A stretch of 52,784 nucleotides of DNA from Cryoendolithus antarcticus. Taxonomy: Eukaryota; Ascomycota; Dothideomycetes; Cladosporiales; Cladosporiaceae. The stretch spans positions 1 through 52,784 of the forward strand of contig NAJO01000095.1 in NCBI GenBank assembly GCA_002077065.1, given 5' to 3'. This document shows, piece after piece, positions 30,062 through 40,275 of this stretch. A model generated the notes under the pieces. The model made no database searches and was not told the DNA's origin. It saw only the letters and a program-made list of their open reading frames with translations. A program made the position numbers and the translations under genes. Position 1 is the stretch's first letter. Each line of letters starts with the position of its first letter.

Positions 30062-32220
30062 GTCACGTCGGTACGGTATACCGAGACAGGGAGCGGTTTT
30101 GGAGTGAGCTTAAGGTGGGTCAGTGAGTGTTCAGGATTTTGTGCTCTTCCATTCTGCTTTCTGACGCTACTGTCGTCTCATAGTCCAATCACAGCTACTT
30201 CCAGTATATACCTGCTGATCTCAGACCTGAAATCAATTAATTGAGCGATAGCTACGTATCGCATCACGCCGTAGTACAGTTGATTTGATCAACAGTTGGC
30301 AGAGTACTGCTACCTTCCTGCACTCGAAGGCCTCTGAATTCTCTAGTATCTTGTATCGGAACACGCTGTGAGGTGCACGGCTCTTGCTGCCTCAGAATGC
30401 CTCGCGCATCCAAACCAATGCTCCGCTTGCTCAAGATTGCCTTCTCTTTAACGCATCTCACCTCCAGCGCTCTCAGATCGCGTCGCGCCCCTGTCAACCC
30501 TGTCCTATGCTGCTCTAAATGGCGGATACGAGCCTAGGCAGAAGCGATTTGTGGAGGCTGGAGAAGCTTGTGGGGCTGATCGTTGCAGCATACCGGCGGA
30601 CATATGGATGGAGTACAAGACAGACTCCCAGAGCAGCCACAGATCACGGGCTCTACGAAAGATTGTAGTGGCTATCTTGACTGTCGCTTTCTTCTTGCCA
30701 ATACTCTCAGTCTCACCACTTGATCCTACTGCCACGCAGAGGTCATCACTACGGAAAGCCATGTACCTCGTTGATGACCACCAGAGGCTTGTTGATGATC
30801 TTCTCCCTGCTGGCGTATCTGCTGAGCTCCGTGAAGAGACATATGGCCGAGTGCATTCTGGCGTTCGTGGTAGTATCCGTGTGCTGATGAAGTAGTGATG
30901 GGTGGTTGCCACACGTACGGCTTCACCTTCGAGATGAGAACATGGTCGGCTACACGAGCTTGAGTGTCATCCTGATCACGTCTCTCAGCTTTATGAAAGT
31001 GGTAAGCCAGCTCTCGAGATAGACCTTTTCCTGGTGCCGCTAATGTGGTGGCTTTTGACGAGCTTCTCATCCTTATGATCTTACCAGCCCTTGTTGGGAT
31101 CCTGATGAGCTGCTCGATCCGCATCACGAGTCCAGGGCGGGCATTGAGTGATCACTCTGGATGAGTCTTCTCACCAACTGGGTCGTGCGTGTTCCCCCAC
31201 TTCTTCCATGGCTCGATGCATACGGTCATGCCGTGATTTCTCCTACAAGATCATCGCTCTAGATCGATCGTTGAGAATTCGTCTCAAGTAAGATACATTT
31301 GGGGCTAGGAACAACACTTTATTTCGCAAGATAGAGGTGCTTTTGTAAGCTTCACGCGTTAAGTGCACCGAATGATTGATCGCACCCTTAATTAGCTAGC
31401 ATACGCAGTAGCGCAACCGATACCACACCAGCAAACCCGCGGAAAGTTCGTAGTCGATAGCTAGGTACATAGGTACATCTAAGTGGACCGGGGACCTTGT
31501 CCGTTCGCAAATCGCGCGACAGTGACTTCGACCGGTGACGAATCACAATTCTTACTCCTGCGACCACTTTATAGGGACCAATCATGTCCGGAACATGGCC
31601 GAACACATTACATCATGCAAATGGTAGAGCTGCGTCCTACATGTGAGCTTGTGCTAAATGGCCACAACATGCTTAGCTTGACGCCATCTCCTGCATGCCT
31701 CCGTTCCGGTTGTCGCTTGTGTGCAACGGATTTTGACCGAACTATCGTGGGACGGCCCCGATAGCCATTTGTTGTGTACATGTTTGACTTTGAAGCTGGG
31801 GAAATGAAGGCACTGCCGGCTCCGACTCCCAATTCTCGCGCTCCGTGTTGTGAATAAGCCAACTGCAAAGGTAGAGGTTGTGCCTTGCCACGACCTGGAC
31901 GTTGATCAATACAAAACGGTAGAATTCACGGTGTGTGTTGCGCATCAGGGAGCAGTCGCAGCGCAAAGTTTGTGTTCCATGTTGACACGTACCATATTCC
32001 GCTTGTCTATCGTCTCGCCCCATTTCTCGTGGAATCTAGAACGGCACACTGCAGTCATCCCTGTGCGGAGAGCGAGATGTGATCATGTGCACAAACCGTT
32101 CGCCGAGACCCCAAATATGCACGTGCGTGGTTCGTACCGTAATGGCCCGTACGAAGTTTATCGACTTTAGAGCAGACCAACACACTGGTCTTTAGTGCTC
32201 GGACTCAATACAAGCTCAAT
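30062..32220. other. Gene-poor interval, nothing firm
   Basis: Frames on both strands at 30505-31127 overlap without recognisable domains. The plus frame 30551-30895 has one hydrophobic stretch (IVVAILTVAFFLPILSV) but no other support. Nothing else seen. Confidence 0.4.
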
Positions 32221-33096
32221 ATGCCGCCTCCATGCCTTCACTGCAATCGCTCAATCTGTCACACGTGCACGTGTCTTGTGTTGCACTCGCTATTCAGGAC
32301 CATACACATTGTGCCGGTAACTGAGAGCAAGTACGATGACTTCCGACGAAAGCGTGCGAACCTAGCGAAGAAATATGATGACACCTGTGAGGAGGAGAAT
32401 CGACTGGCCGACTTGTATCTGGCATGTCGAAATCAGAGGATTGAATTCGGAAAAAGGTTGGACGAGTCCTCTATTGCTGCATCGGCGAAATTACTACATA
32501 CCGTCATCAGCGTGCCAGAGTTGAGGGAACCTATATTCCGAGACCTTTTACCTGGCGAAGTCCTCGACTTTTATACCGAATTCGAATGGCGCGTAGCAAA
32601 GGATGATTTGGCTGCAGAATTCAGTCCCTTGAGATTGATCTTGTCTGGCACCCGTCTGCTAGCCTCCGCGTTCAGAGACGGATACGACTTCACGTTGATT
32701 AGTGGTACTGCAAATATGCTCCTCTACGGACACCCACGGCCTGAGTCCAGCCCATATCCCAGACTAGGACGTTGGAAGAACTGGACGTGGTCGGCAATAT
32801 TGGTCGCTACGAAAGACGCAGCTTTCACTCCATGTGACGAGCGCATTCTCCCTCTCTCGGCGTTCGGATGTCCTGGCAGAGAAGCTGACTCAGTCTGCGA
32901 GAACTTCGATATCGAAGCAATGTCAAGATGTGTCAGTGTTACATACGGGCAATATGTGATGAACATATGGACACCTTTCCGTGAGCAGCCTCAGACATCG
33001 CCCATCGCTATTCCGCGGTCAGTCTTACAGTCCCTCGTTCAGAAAAAGCCTACGAAATTTGAGAAGCATCCACCCACCATATTTTACAGCCACTGA
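32221..33096 (+). CDS. Hypothetical F-box-like protein
   Basis: A clean 291-codon frame from ATG 32221. Residues 1-20 are Cys-rich (CLHCNRSICHTCTC), which could be a small zinc motif or mean that an upstream exon is missing. Residues 35-85 are charged and helical. Around 95-120, VISVPELREPIFRDLLPGEVLDF follows the pattern of fungal F-box or F-box-like segments (pairs of Leu around a PxE/L turn). The rest is ordered but unfamiliar, with several Trp and aromatic patches. F-box proteins select targets for SCF ubiquitin ligases, but the match is weak and I do not assert that function. No frame disruption. Confidence 0.5.
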   Translation: MPPPCLHCNRSICHTCTCLVLHSLFRTIHIVPVTESKYDDFRRKRANLAKKYDDTCEEENRLADLYLACRNQRIEFGKRLDESSIAASAKLLHTVISVPELREPIFRDLLPGEVLDFYTEFEWRVAKDDLAAEFSPLRLILSGTRLLASAFRDGYDFTLISGTANMLLYGHPRPESSPYPRLGRWKNWTWSAILVATKDAAFTPCDERILPLSAFGCPGREADSVCENFDIEAMSRCVSVTYGQYVMNIWTPFREQPQTSPIAIPRSVLQSLVQKKPTKFEKHPPTIFYSH

Positions 33097-35185
33097 CGCG
33101 AGAAGGACTCTCGTGTACGAGGCCCTCTCGAGCACGCAGAACCCTCCAATCAGACCGCAACTAGAGGCATCCCGAAGTCACCATTGTTCGTCATTACAGT
33201 ACCGTGGAAGACGAGTCTGTACGGGGATACGACAGATATTCACTACGAACTCGAACGACCGCAAGAAAGTACATGGTCACAGGGTAGGGCACCGGTTGGT
33301 TGAAAATGATGATGCGCATACTTCGAACGGCGATCCCAGAAGTCGGTAGCTGGAGTCTTCAGAAAGGCTTGAGGAGAGTTCTTGCTGCACGCGCTGACGG
33401 GAAGCAGACTTTGGAGCGCTAACGGTCGTGCTGCAAGCTCAGAGGTTCGATACCGCCCTACCCCAACCGAAAACCCCATGATTTAGCGCCCTCCTCTGTT
33501 CATGAACTCACCGTGCCAAGATCCGAAAATCATCGAGATACACATGTACTGTCACGGCGACCCAAGGCAGCTATGAGCATGACGATGAGTGAATGAATAG
33601 CGTAATTGACCAATCCCTACAACAAAGCCATCGAGACTCCTTGCACGACGGCTCCCTACGTTTCTAAACGGTGATTTCTGTTCCGTAACGCTGGAGACAC
33701 CTCACACAGGTTGTCTGCTATCAGCAAGAGCCCCTTTGTCGTAAACATCATTCGCTTCATTCAGATTCACAGTGCGCCGTCAATAAAGGCGTTGATGTCC
33801 CATTTGTTGGAGACCTCTTTCCAATGTTTCGAAGTAGCTCTGGAGGACATAGGAGGTAGGCTCGCTCTGAGAGTGGCCAGTGATAGAGTTCTTCGCTCGT
33901 TCTCGTTCTTGGAAAGCTGTTCAAGATCGATGGATGGGATGTTGTCCGCAGATGACCTCTCTTGGTGTGTTCGAGTTACGTTCTCCATCTGCGCTGACAG
34001 GACACATACGTTGATACAACGCCGTATCGCGATGCAAATCACATAATTCTCCAACTGTCCATTGCTAATAATCAAAGGTAGAGGTGATCGGAATCCAAAG
34101 TGATCAGCAGCGGATGTATTAACATTGTTCAAGTATTTTGCACTCGTTCTGAATTGCATGATCGTGCACTCCAATCTACGCAGTCTCCCTGTAATCGATC
34201 GCATCAGAATTTTCATGGCCAAATTCTCAAATCCTCAATGATTTCGAGGTGATGAATCTCGGCATTCATGACCTTCAGGAATACAGCGATGTCTGACCTA
34301 ATCATATAGTCATCGCAGGAGCCGTTCCAGCACACTGTGTTCAGGTAACATGTGTGTTCCACATATGTCTAGTAGGAGTTCTTGCGGGTGCCAAATTGGG
34401 TAGCAGCACTATAGGTAGCCAGTCCTCCTTCAAGGTGAGGTGGAGAGCGAGAAGTACGAGGCTTGGAGGCCTCAAGCAGGACGCTGCAGGGCACACTTGA
34501 GCTAGCCAAAATGTCGCTCTCGGAAAGAGCTCGTTTGCCCCGTGCAGGACGAGAATCTCGCCGCCGAGCTCGCCACTGCAGCTGGACGAGGCCAGCTATG
34601 GCCGCTAGCATCAACTCCTAGTGGTTTGTAGGAGAAGACGATCAAGACCGTGTACGCTGATCTTGAGGAGCGCAACGGGCTATCTAATAACACTGAGCCA
34701 GACATAAGCAGGCAAGTTCAATTCCGACAGGCTGACGTTCAGGTCACATCATCGTTCCGACGACAGCGACGCTGCTCCACCGCTACGTACGGGCCGGCCG
34801 CTGTCGCACGGATGGACCTATGTAACTATTCGATAGTACAAAGCCGAGGACGCGTCAGTCGTTTGAATAGACATGGTAACATGAAAGGTACTCGACAGTT
34901 TGTGGTGGCAACGAATCCGTTCACTTCGCTACCCTAAGTCCGACCATATCCGGACCTTACTAGGTGTCCTCGGCAAAGGCAGGGAATCAGAGCGAACCTG
35001 TAAAGAAGCGATTGTGTTTTTATACGCACATTAGGAGTAGAAGAGCGTGTTGCCGACTCATGCTGTAAGCTAGATCCTAATTGACTTTGGTCCTGCGCCC
35101 GCCACGGTTCATTGTTCATTGTTCATTGTTCGTTGTTACAACGTATTGTGTGCACATACCCAACGACTATCAATACACTGCTGAA
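33097..35185. other. Gene-poor interval
   Basis: A minus frame at 33767-34216 (about 149 codons from an internal ATG) is the longest candidate. It has a hydrophobic stretch but no recognised domain. A 7-bp tandem repeat lies at 35108-35135. Nothing else seen. Confidence 0.4.
35108..35135 (+). repeat. Four tandem copies of TTCATTG
   Basis: Three perfect TTCATTG units and a fourth with one change (TTCGTTG), about 50 bp upstream of the ATG at 35186. Confidence 0.9.
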
Positions 35186-36644
35186 ATGAGCAATTCTCCG
35201 GTAGCTTCGAGTACACTCTTACTCGCGGAAAAGATGCCCAAAATCCGGCCCGATGAGCAGAGGGTATATTTGGCTCTTCGCCATGAATTTTCTGACAGTC
35301 TCCCAAAGAAAATCGCCAGCGTGAAGAGGCGTTTTGCAAAATGCAAAGAGACGCCGGAGCTTACTGCTCTTATCCAAGAGTACAACACCGAGATGGTGAC
35401 CAATGTGGCAATGAAGCTGCTGAATGAAGGGGTGTACCAATCTACCCTGCAAGCAAAATTACGCTTTCCACAGCTTTTCGAGATTTCGCCAGCACAGAGT
35501 GCGAAGCGCGAAGCATCGGAAGCTGAGGCTGCTAAGAACGAGGCGGAGTCTATCAATAGCGTCTTGGGAGAAGATGAAGTCCAACACACCGTTGGTATGC
35601 CACTACCAGCAAGGCCAGCTCGAGCGATATCATTGGGTATGTACTTCCTCTCTCGGTTTCCACATGAAGGACAAAGCTGAGTGATACTCTCAGACCCTGT
35701 CAGAGAAGACGAATCATCGAGTGATTCGTTATTTCCTGTATACCTACCTCTGAAAGTCCAACATAAACTCCTGGCAGAGATTCAAGAAACACTCGAGACA
35801 GTGTGCTTTGCGTTCGGGGCGGCGAAGCTGCATAGTGTCTCGAGGCAGAAATGGCTGGGTCTGCGCAGAATCAGTAGAGCTGAACATCTGGACTGGAATG
35901 TTCAGATCACGTGAAAATTTGTTCACAAAGGCGGAACTTGATGACATCGGTAAAACCTATGGCGAGTTCTTCAGCTCCATTGCCAATATACGACATACTG
36001 CCGTACATCGACTGAGAGTGACAGCTGGTTCACTTGAGCGCTTCCTGCAAGACGCAGAATGCTTGATTCGACTGTTGAGGGATGAGAGAATGTCCCAGAA
36101 GATGGCACAACTGCTGCGTAGAACGCAGTTCAGTGTTGGTGAGATTGAACGAAACAAAGTTTAACTAGAAGCCAAGATCACTGCGACTCGGAAGGAATAT
36201 GCTTTTAAGAAGACAGAACTCGACCGCATGGAGAGCGCTACCATTGCCGAGATAATCCTCGAGGATTCGGAGTACCAGAGACTAGTTGGAGAGCGCCTCG
36301 AGCGCGATATTGATCTAGCGGGCGTGGAGAATGGCAGCACCGTACAGGCGAGCACTGATACCGTGCGCGGAATCTCTTCAAGTAATTTCAACCCGCGCTA
36401 TGTGCTGGCGAGTCTCAACAAAGCCTTGCTCGCTCTCTTCGGGTTTGATGGCTTCTTACGGAGCATGGGCCGCGTTGGCGGTGGAGCAAGCGACACACTG
36501 TTAGTTCACAAGATTCACGCTATTGCATGTACCGCAGATGAACCAGATGTCGGTGTAAGCAAAGAGAGCTGTGAGCTCGTCGCTAGAGAGGGAGGGAGAG
36601 AGGAAGTGAATGGGGATATGGCAATTTTGACCTGTGTACAGTAG
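35186..36644 (+). pseudogene. Decayed conserved fungal gene (family often labelled 'cytochrome c1' in error)
   Basis: Exon 1 35186-35636, intron 35637-35693 (57 nt, GTATGT...CTCTCAG), then exon 2. The product matches a conserved ascomycete family of unknown role, which I recall being annotated, without support, as a ubiquinol-cytochrome c reductase subunit: RVYLALRHEFSDSLPKKIASVKRRF, ELTALIQEYNTEMVTNVAMKLLNEGVY, LFPVYLPL, KWLGLRRISRAEHLDWN, ELDDIGKTYGEFFSSIANIRHTAVHRLR, FLQDAECL, QFSVGEIERNK, ATRKEYAFKKTELDRME. Two lesions: a 1-nt frameshift near 35908 (DWNVQIT, then RENLFTKAEL in the next frame) and TAA at 36162-36164 where Leu is expected. The frame then stays open to 36644. There is no heme motif (CxxCH), so the cytochrome label is not justified. 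Confidence 0.7.
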
Positions 36645-37848
36645 TAGGTCGTCAGTGGACGGAGCCATCTGGAATGTAGGCACGTTGACCTTGGTAAATA
36701 GCTTCTAATCAGCGATTTGACAAGCCAATGTGCTACCATGTAGCATCTGTCTCAAAGGCCGCTGGTGTGTGGTAGTGAGCGTGTACAGCACTCTGTAACG
36801 TACGACTATCACTGAGCGGTAGCGTGCTGACGGCGGATCAAACGGAGGAAGCGATGAGATGCTTACCATTGATTCTGCCAACAAGTATAGGGATGTTCCC
36901 ACAAAGGTTTCATGCATTTGCAGATCGGCCAGGCTAGGAGTCGTAACCTGCACGAGAATAGCGTAGCCAACCCATGCTGGAAGCGTCTCCGGGATCTTGT
37001 CGACCGGGAAGGTGCCGAACCGATACCTTGCGGCTGTTGACCAACAGTTGGGGTTGTAGTGTTTATCGATCGTTTGAAACGGTCAGATTATACATCTAGA
37101 TCTGCAGAAGACTGGCAGGCGCTGAGGAAGATATGGCAAGCCTCGTCTGTCTGAAATCCAATTACATCAGCCGGATATGGCGGTCGAAAAACTTCGTCTT
37201 GGATGAGAGGAGGGTAAGGGTTTCTTAATGTGGGAAGGGTGTGTGCAAAACCCATTCGAGACGGATGCTGACGCTCGCTATCTCTTGCGACCAATCCGTA
37301 GGCAGAGGAGGTCTTCAGTCTAATCCGCAGACCTTTCGTTCGCGAATGGAATATTCTGAATTTTGAGTAGCTTTGTGACTAGTGTTGTTTGAGCAAGATT
37401 CTGTGTTCTACAGCAAGGAGGACAGTTGACGGAGTGCATTGTGAGCGATCGGATTCATGCTCGAAGATAGCCCGTATGACGAGACTTGATGTTGATGGGC
37501 AGATCTATGCTCAAGCTACGTGCTGAATCTGCTCATCACATTCAAGAAGCTCACCTTACGTGGCTGGCATTTCACTGTCGAAAACGGAGGCTAGCCCGCG
37601 CGGGCAAGTCTGCTGTGTGAGCTAATCTGGTTCCTATGGCGGCAATGCCCGCGCGATCAAGTGGTCGCGCAGAGGTCATGACGCTGCGATCCTGTCCGTC
37701 GGTTTCTGCCGCACGCCTAGCCCCGCTTCCAAGTCCGGTTCTAAATACGCAACATGATTCGGATTAATTTCCTTGTGGTCGATAGATAGCCAGTGTTGTG
37801 CTTTCTCCTTCCTTACCGTCCGCACTCTCCTACAGCCCTTTTGCCGCA
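36645..37848. other. Intergenic with an unassigned minus-strand reading
   Basis: On the minus strand, 37088-37294 (IQDEVFRPPYPADVIGFQTDE) and about 36880-37050 (GTFPVDKIPETLPAWVGYAILV, MHETFVGTSLYLLAESM) both have coding character, with a GTAAGC donor after the latter. I could not join them in frame and do not recognise the family. They are probably remnants of one gene. Confidence 0.4.
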
Positions 37849-38697
37849 ATGAGTCAGCTCAAACCAGACCTGTTATTTCGGTGTTGTTCTAGCATGAGCG
37901 CAGGACGTTTACTAAGCGGCAAAGCTATGTTGGGATTCCACGAGAGACCACTGTCGCGCAGTCAGCTTTTGCTCGAGTTTAGCAATCATAGCCAGCTTTG
38001 GGAGAAAACCCCGACCGCTCTGGTATCGACAACTACAAAGTTTCCGCGCGCATTCCATATAGCTTGCAAGAAGCTCCGGGATGGCGAGGACGCGGACCAG
38101 ATTGAGATAATTTTTATTACGCCCGATCAAAAGGGCATTATCCAGGTACATCGTGCTCGGGATCTGGCCGTCCGACTCCTATGGTCCGACAACAACCACC
38201 ACACTTTCAATAACGAATATCTGTTCGAATGGCGTATTCCAGATGACAACGTCACACACCGAATCACGCTAGGCACGTTGATGCGACGAGGATTTAGCCT
38301 ATTTCATGTATGTGGGGTGGAGGTGGTCGATCCATTTCCGGACATGATCGTGTTCCAGGAACGAATACGCCGCCATTGGAAAGGATTAGGATTGTCCCCT
38401 TATGACAGAGGCTACGCCGTTGGTGTAGCAGCTTGTCGATTCGGCTTCCACTCACTGACTAACAGATTGGCGGACGAGATATTGGCATTGCTGTTCCACC
38501 AGTACTATCGCAGTCGGATGACCGCGATGGGTATTGAGGACGCGATAGACTCTTACGCCTCGTCAATTGGAGACGGACTTTCGGAGCACCAAGGCCAAAT
38601 GGACGACTTGCGCGAGGCTTCTGAGATCTTAGACGACGCGTACTCTGTTGAGATCGGAGATGCAGTGTATGAGCTCGCCGATGATGCCGCACAGTAA
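37849..38697 (+). CDS. DUF7587-like fungal protein
   Basis: A 282-aa product from ATG 37849 (the frame is open from 37798 through a GTG). The N-terminal half matches the pattern of the fungal DUF7587 domain: LLFRCCSSMSAG at residues 8-19, a variable middle, ALVSTTTKFPRAFHIACKKL at 57-76, a QIEIIFI strand, HRARDLAVRL, and NEYLFEWRIPDD near 122-133. The Arg near the start, the Ser-Thr-Thr strand and the later Glu are spaced as in the R-S-E arrangement of ADP-ribosyltransferase-like folds, but that is inference from spacing only. The C-terminal 130 residues are helical and acidic at the end. The frame is intact. Biological role unknown. Confidence 0.6.
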   Translation: MSQLKPDLLFRCCSSMSAGRLLSGKAMLGFHERPLSRSQLLLEFSNHSQLWEKTPTALVSTTTKFPRAFHIACKKLRDGEDADQIEIIFITPDQKGIIQVHRARDLAVRLLWSDNNHHTFNNEYLFEWRIPDDNVTHRITLGTLMRRGFSLFHVCGVEVVDPFPDMIVFQERIRRHWKGLGLSPYDRGYAVGVAACRFGFHSLTNRLADEILALLFHQYYRSRMTAMGIEDAIDSYASSIGDGLSEHQGQMDDLREASEILDDAYSVEIGDAVYELADDAAQ

Positions 38698-39791
38698 GTT
38701 CGTGTAGTAGCAAAAATCGAGGATTGTTATCGAGCTCGACAGGACCTGCTCGTGCGATCCTTAGCGGATCTTTACCTTCAGATTGGATACTGAAGCTGTC
38801 GCAGCAGTTCGATGGCAAGAACGCATTTCCGCACCTGAGCATTATATACCGGGTGGTGACCTTGCCCTTGCTCTCATCACGGCGATCATGTTCACTTTGC
38901 TACCGCCGCGAACACTTTGCTACCGCCGCGAAACCATGTGGTCAATTGTCTCCAAGCTACTGGCAATACGTACTGTCCAGCGGCCGAGTCACGTCCACGA
39001 AGCACGGCCAATCGTGATGTTGGATCAGTTATTAAAGTATGGCGCCCAAATTCGGAGACCGTTACGGGTATAAGCCAAGCAATCGCCGCTCCGAGCGCAT
39101 AACGCATCGGAGGGACTAGCAGCAACCTGCAAAATTCAGAAGCACACAAAGAGGACAAACTAGGCATGTTCTGCAATCTCTACCATAAAGCTATGTTGAA
39201 TAGCCGGCAAATTCATATTCCAGACTGAAACTAGTCGCACGTAGCAGCGAGTGACTATAGTGAGATCGCTACCCCCATTGCTAATCGCCATGTAGCAAAA
39301 TATCCGTCGAATTCTTGTCCCGTTCCAATCACGGTATGCAGAGGACAGTAGAACCTGTGCAGATGGTCAAACACTTGCAGGTTACCTGAAAGCAAGTCCA
39401 GGTGGTGACGACAATCCTAAGTTCGATCCCAGTGGCTGACTGGCAACGTCGTGCTTAGAAGAGACGGCTTCATGCATTCACCCGAGGTCACCCTCGACAA
39501 GATCCCTTCACTCATCTTCATCACAGCAGACAACTGCTCCGCAGGAACACTCAAGACAAAGCACCAAGCCCGAGATACGAAGGAGTCAGTCTCTCTGTCT
39601 ACTTCTCATGACTGGCTTTGTAACGGTGTCTCCCACGGAGCCGTTGGTGCCGTTTGGAGGAGGCGTAAAGGGGTCTCATTGGGGAAGACATCGGGAGCCG
39701 GCATGAAACCGCAAGTATCCCTAGATTTCTCTCACTGTTGGGTAGCACACTGCTCTAGTAGGATAGGGGTTTCACGTTACCTGTAAAGTCC
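38698..39791. other. Intergenic with a 20-bp tandem duplication
   Basis: Only short frames. CACTTTGCTACCGCCGCGAA occurs twice in perfect tandem (38893-38912 and 38913-38932). A short plus reading near 39375-39435 (GYLKASPGGDDNPKFDPSG) ends in a stop and is not assigned. Confidence 0.5.
38893..38932 (+). repeat. Perfect 20-bp tandem duplication
   Basis: Two identical adjacent copies of CACTTTGCTACCGCCGCGAA. The duplication length is not a multiple of three, consistent with non-coding sequence or an already dead frame. Confidence 0.9.
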
Positions 39792-40275
39792 TCAAACAAC
39801 ACCCAAGTTGGACATCACCTGAGCGGCGCTATCCAGACCAGCGTAGGTATAAGCTGCACCAATGATCGCCTCGAGTGTAGCACTTTTCGTGCGTGTCCCA
39901 ACGGAGGGATCCCCAGGGCTGAGGTTGATGAATTTGGTTAAGCCGGTTGAGTCACAAAGCGAAGCCAATCTTTCGTTCCTAGCAATTCTCGAGAGCCGAC
40001 TGTTGGTTTGTCCTACTTCTACCTTAGAGACCGCCAAAATTCCCTGACAGAGTAGGCTTACCGATTGTCATGCCTTCTTGTCGGGCCAACTCCGTCACAA
40101 GTAAGGCTATGACTCTATCGCCGATACCCGCCAGCGGTTTGTTACCCTCAGGCAGGTGCGGAGCGTTGCGAAGGTCTACGCTTGCACCAGCTGCTTGAAG
40201 TGCTTCCCAGACAAGCTGCCGTGAGAGAGGCATTCCCGCGATCGCGAGCGCACCATCAATTCGAACATCCGCCAT
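39792..40275 (-). CDS. Small RNase III-like domain protein (copy 2)
   Basis: Two exons: 40062-40275 and about 39792-40018, with a 43-nt intron (40019-40061). An acceptor 3 nt further on (46-nt intron) also keeps the frame. The product is about 146 aa, the size of copy 1 at 21992-22658. RNase III fold landmarks: LVWEALQAAGASVD, EGNKPLAGIGD (signature), TNSRLSRIARNERLASL, CDSTGLTKFI, SATLEAIIGAAYTYAG, VMSNLGV. Of the four catalytic acids (Aquifex E40, D44, D107, E110), D44 and E110 are kept; the others are Ala. No dsRNA-binding domain. It probably does not cleave RNA, and may be a structural or RNA-binding derivative, as the RNase III-fold mitoribosomal proteins are; that comparison is speculative. 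The copies are diverged, so the duplication is not recent. Confidence 0.7.

Noticed and set aside
30505..31127. Overlapping frames on both strands, one resembling a retroelement integrase tail
   Set aside because: Similarity is too vague and no other retroelement domain is near.
36880..37294. Two coding-looking minus-strand segments
   Set aside because: They could not be spliced into one frame with any GT-AG pair I tried and no family was recognised; mentioned only in the interval note.
39360..39786. Plus reading GYLKASPGGDDNPKFDPSG and the ORF after it
   Set aside because: Stop directly after the motif and no recognisable family downstream.
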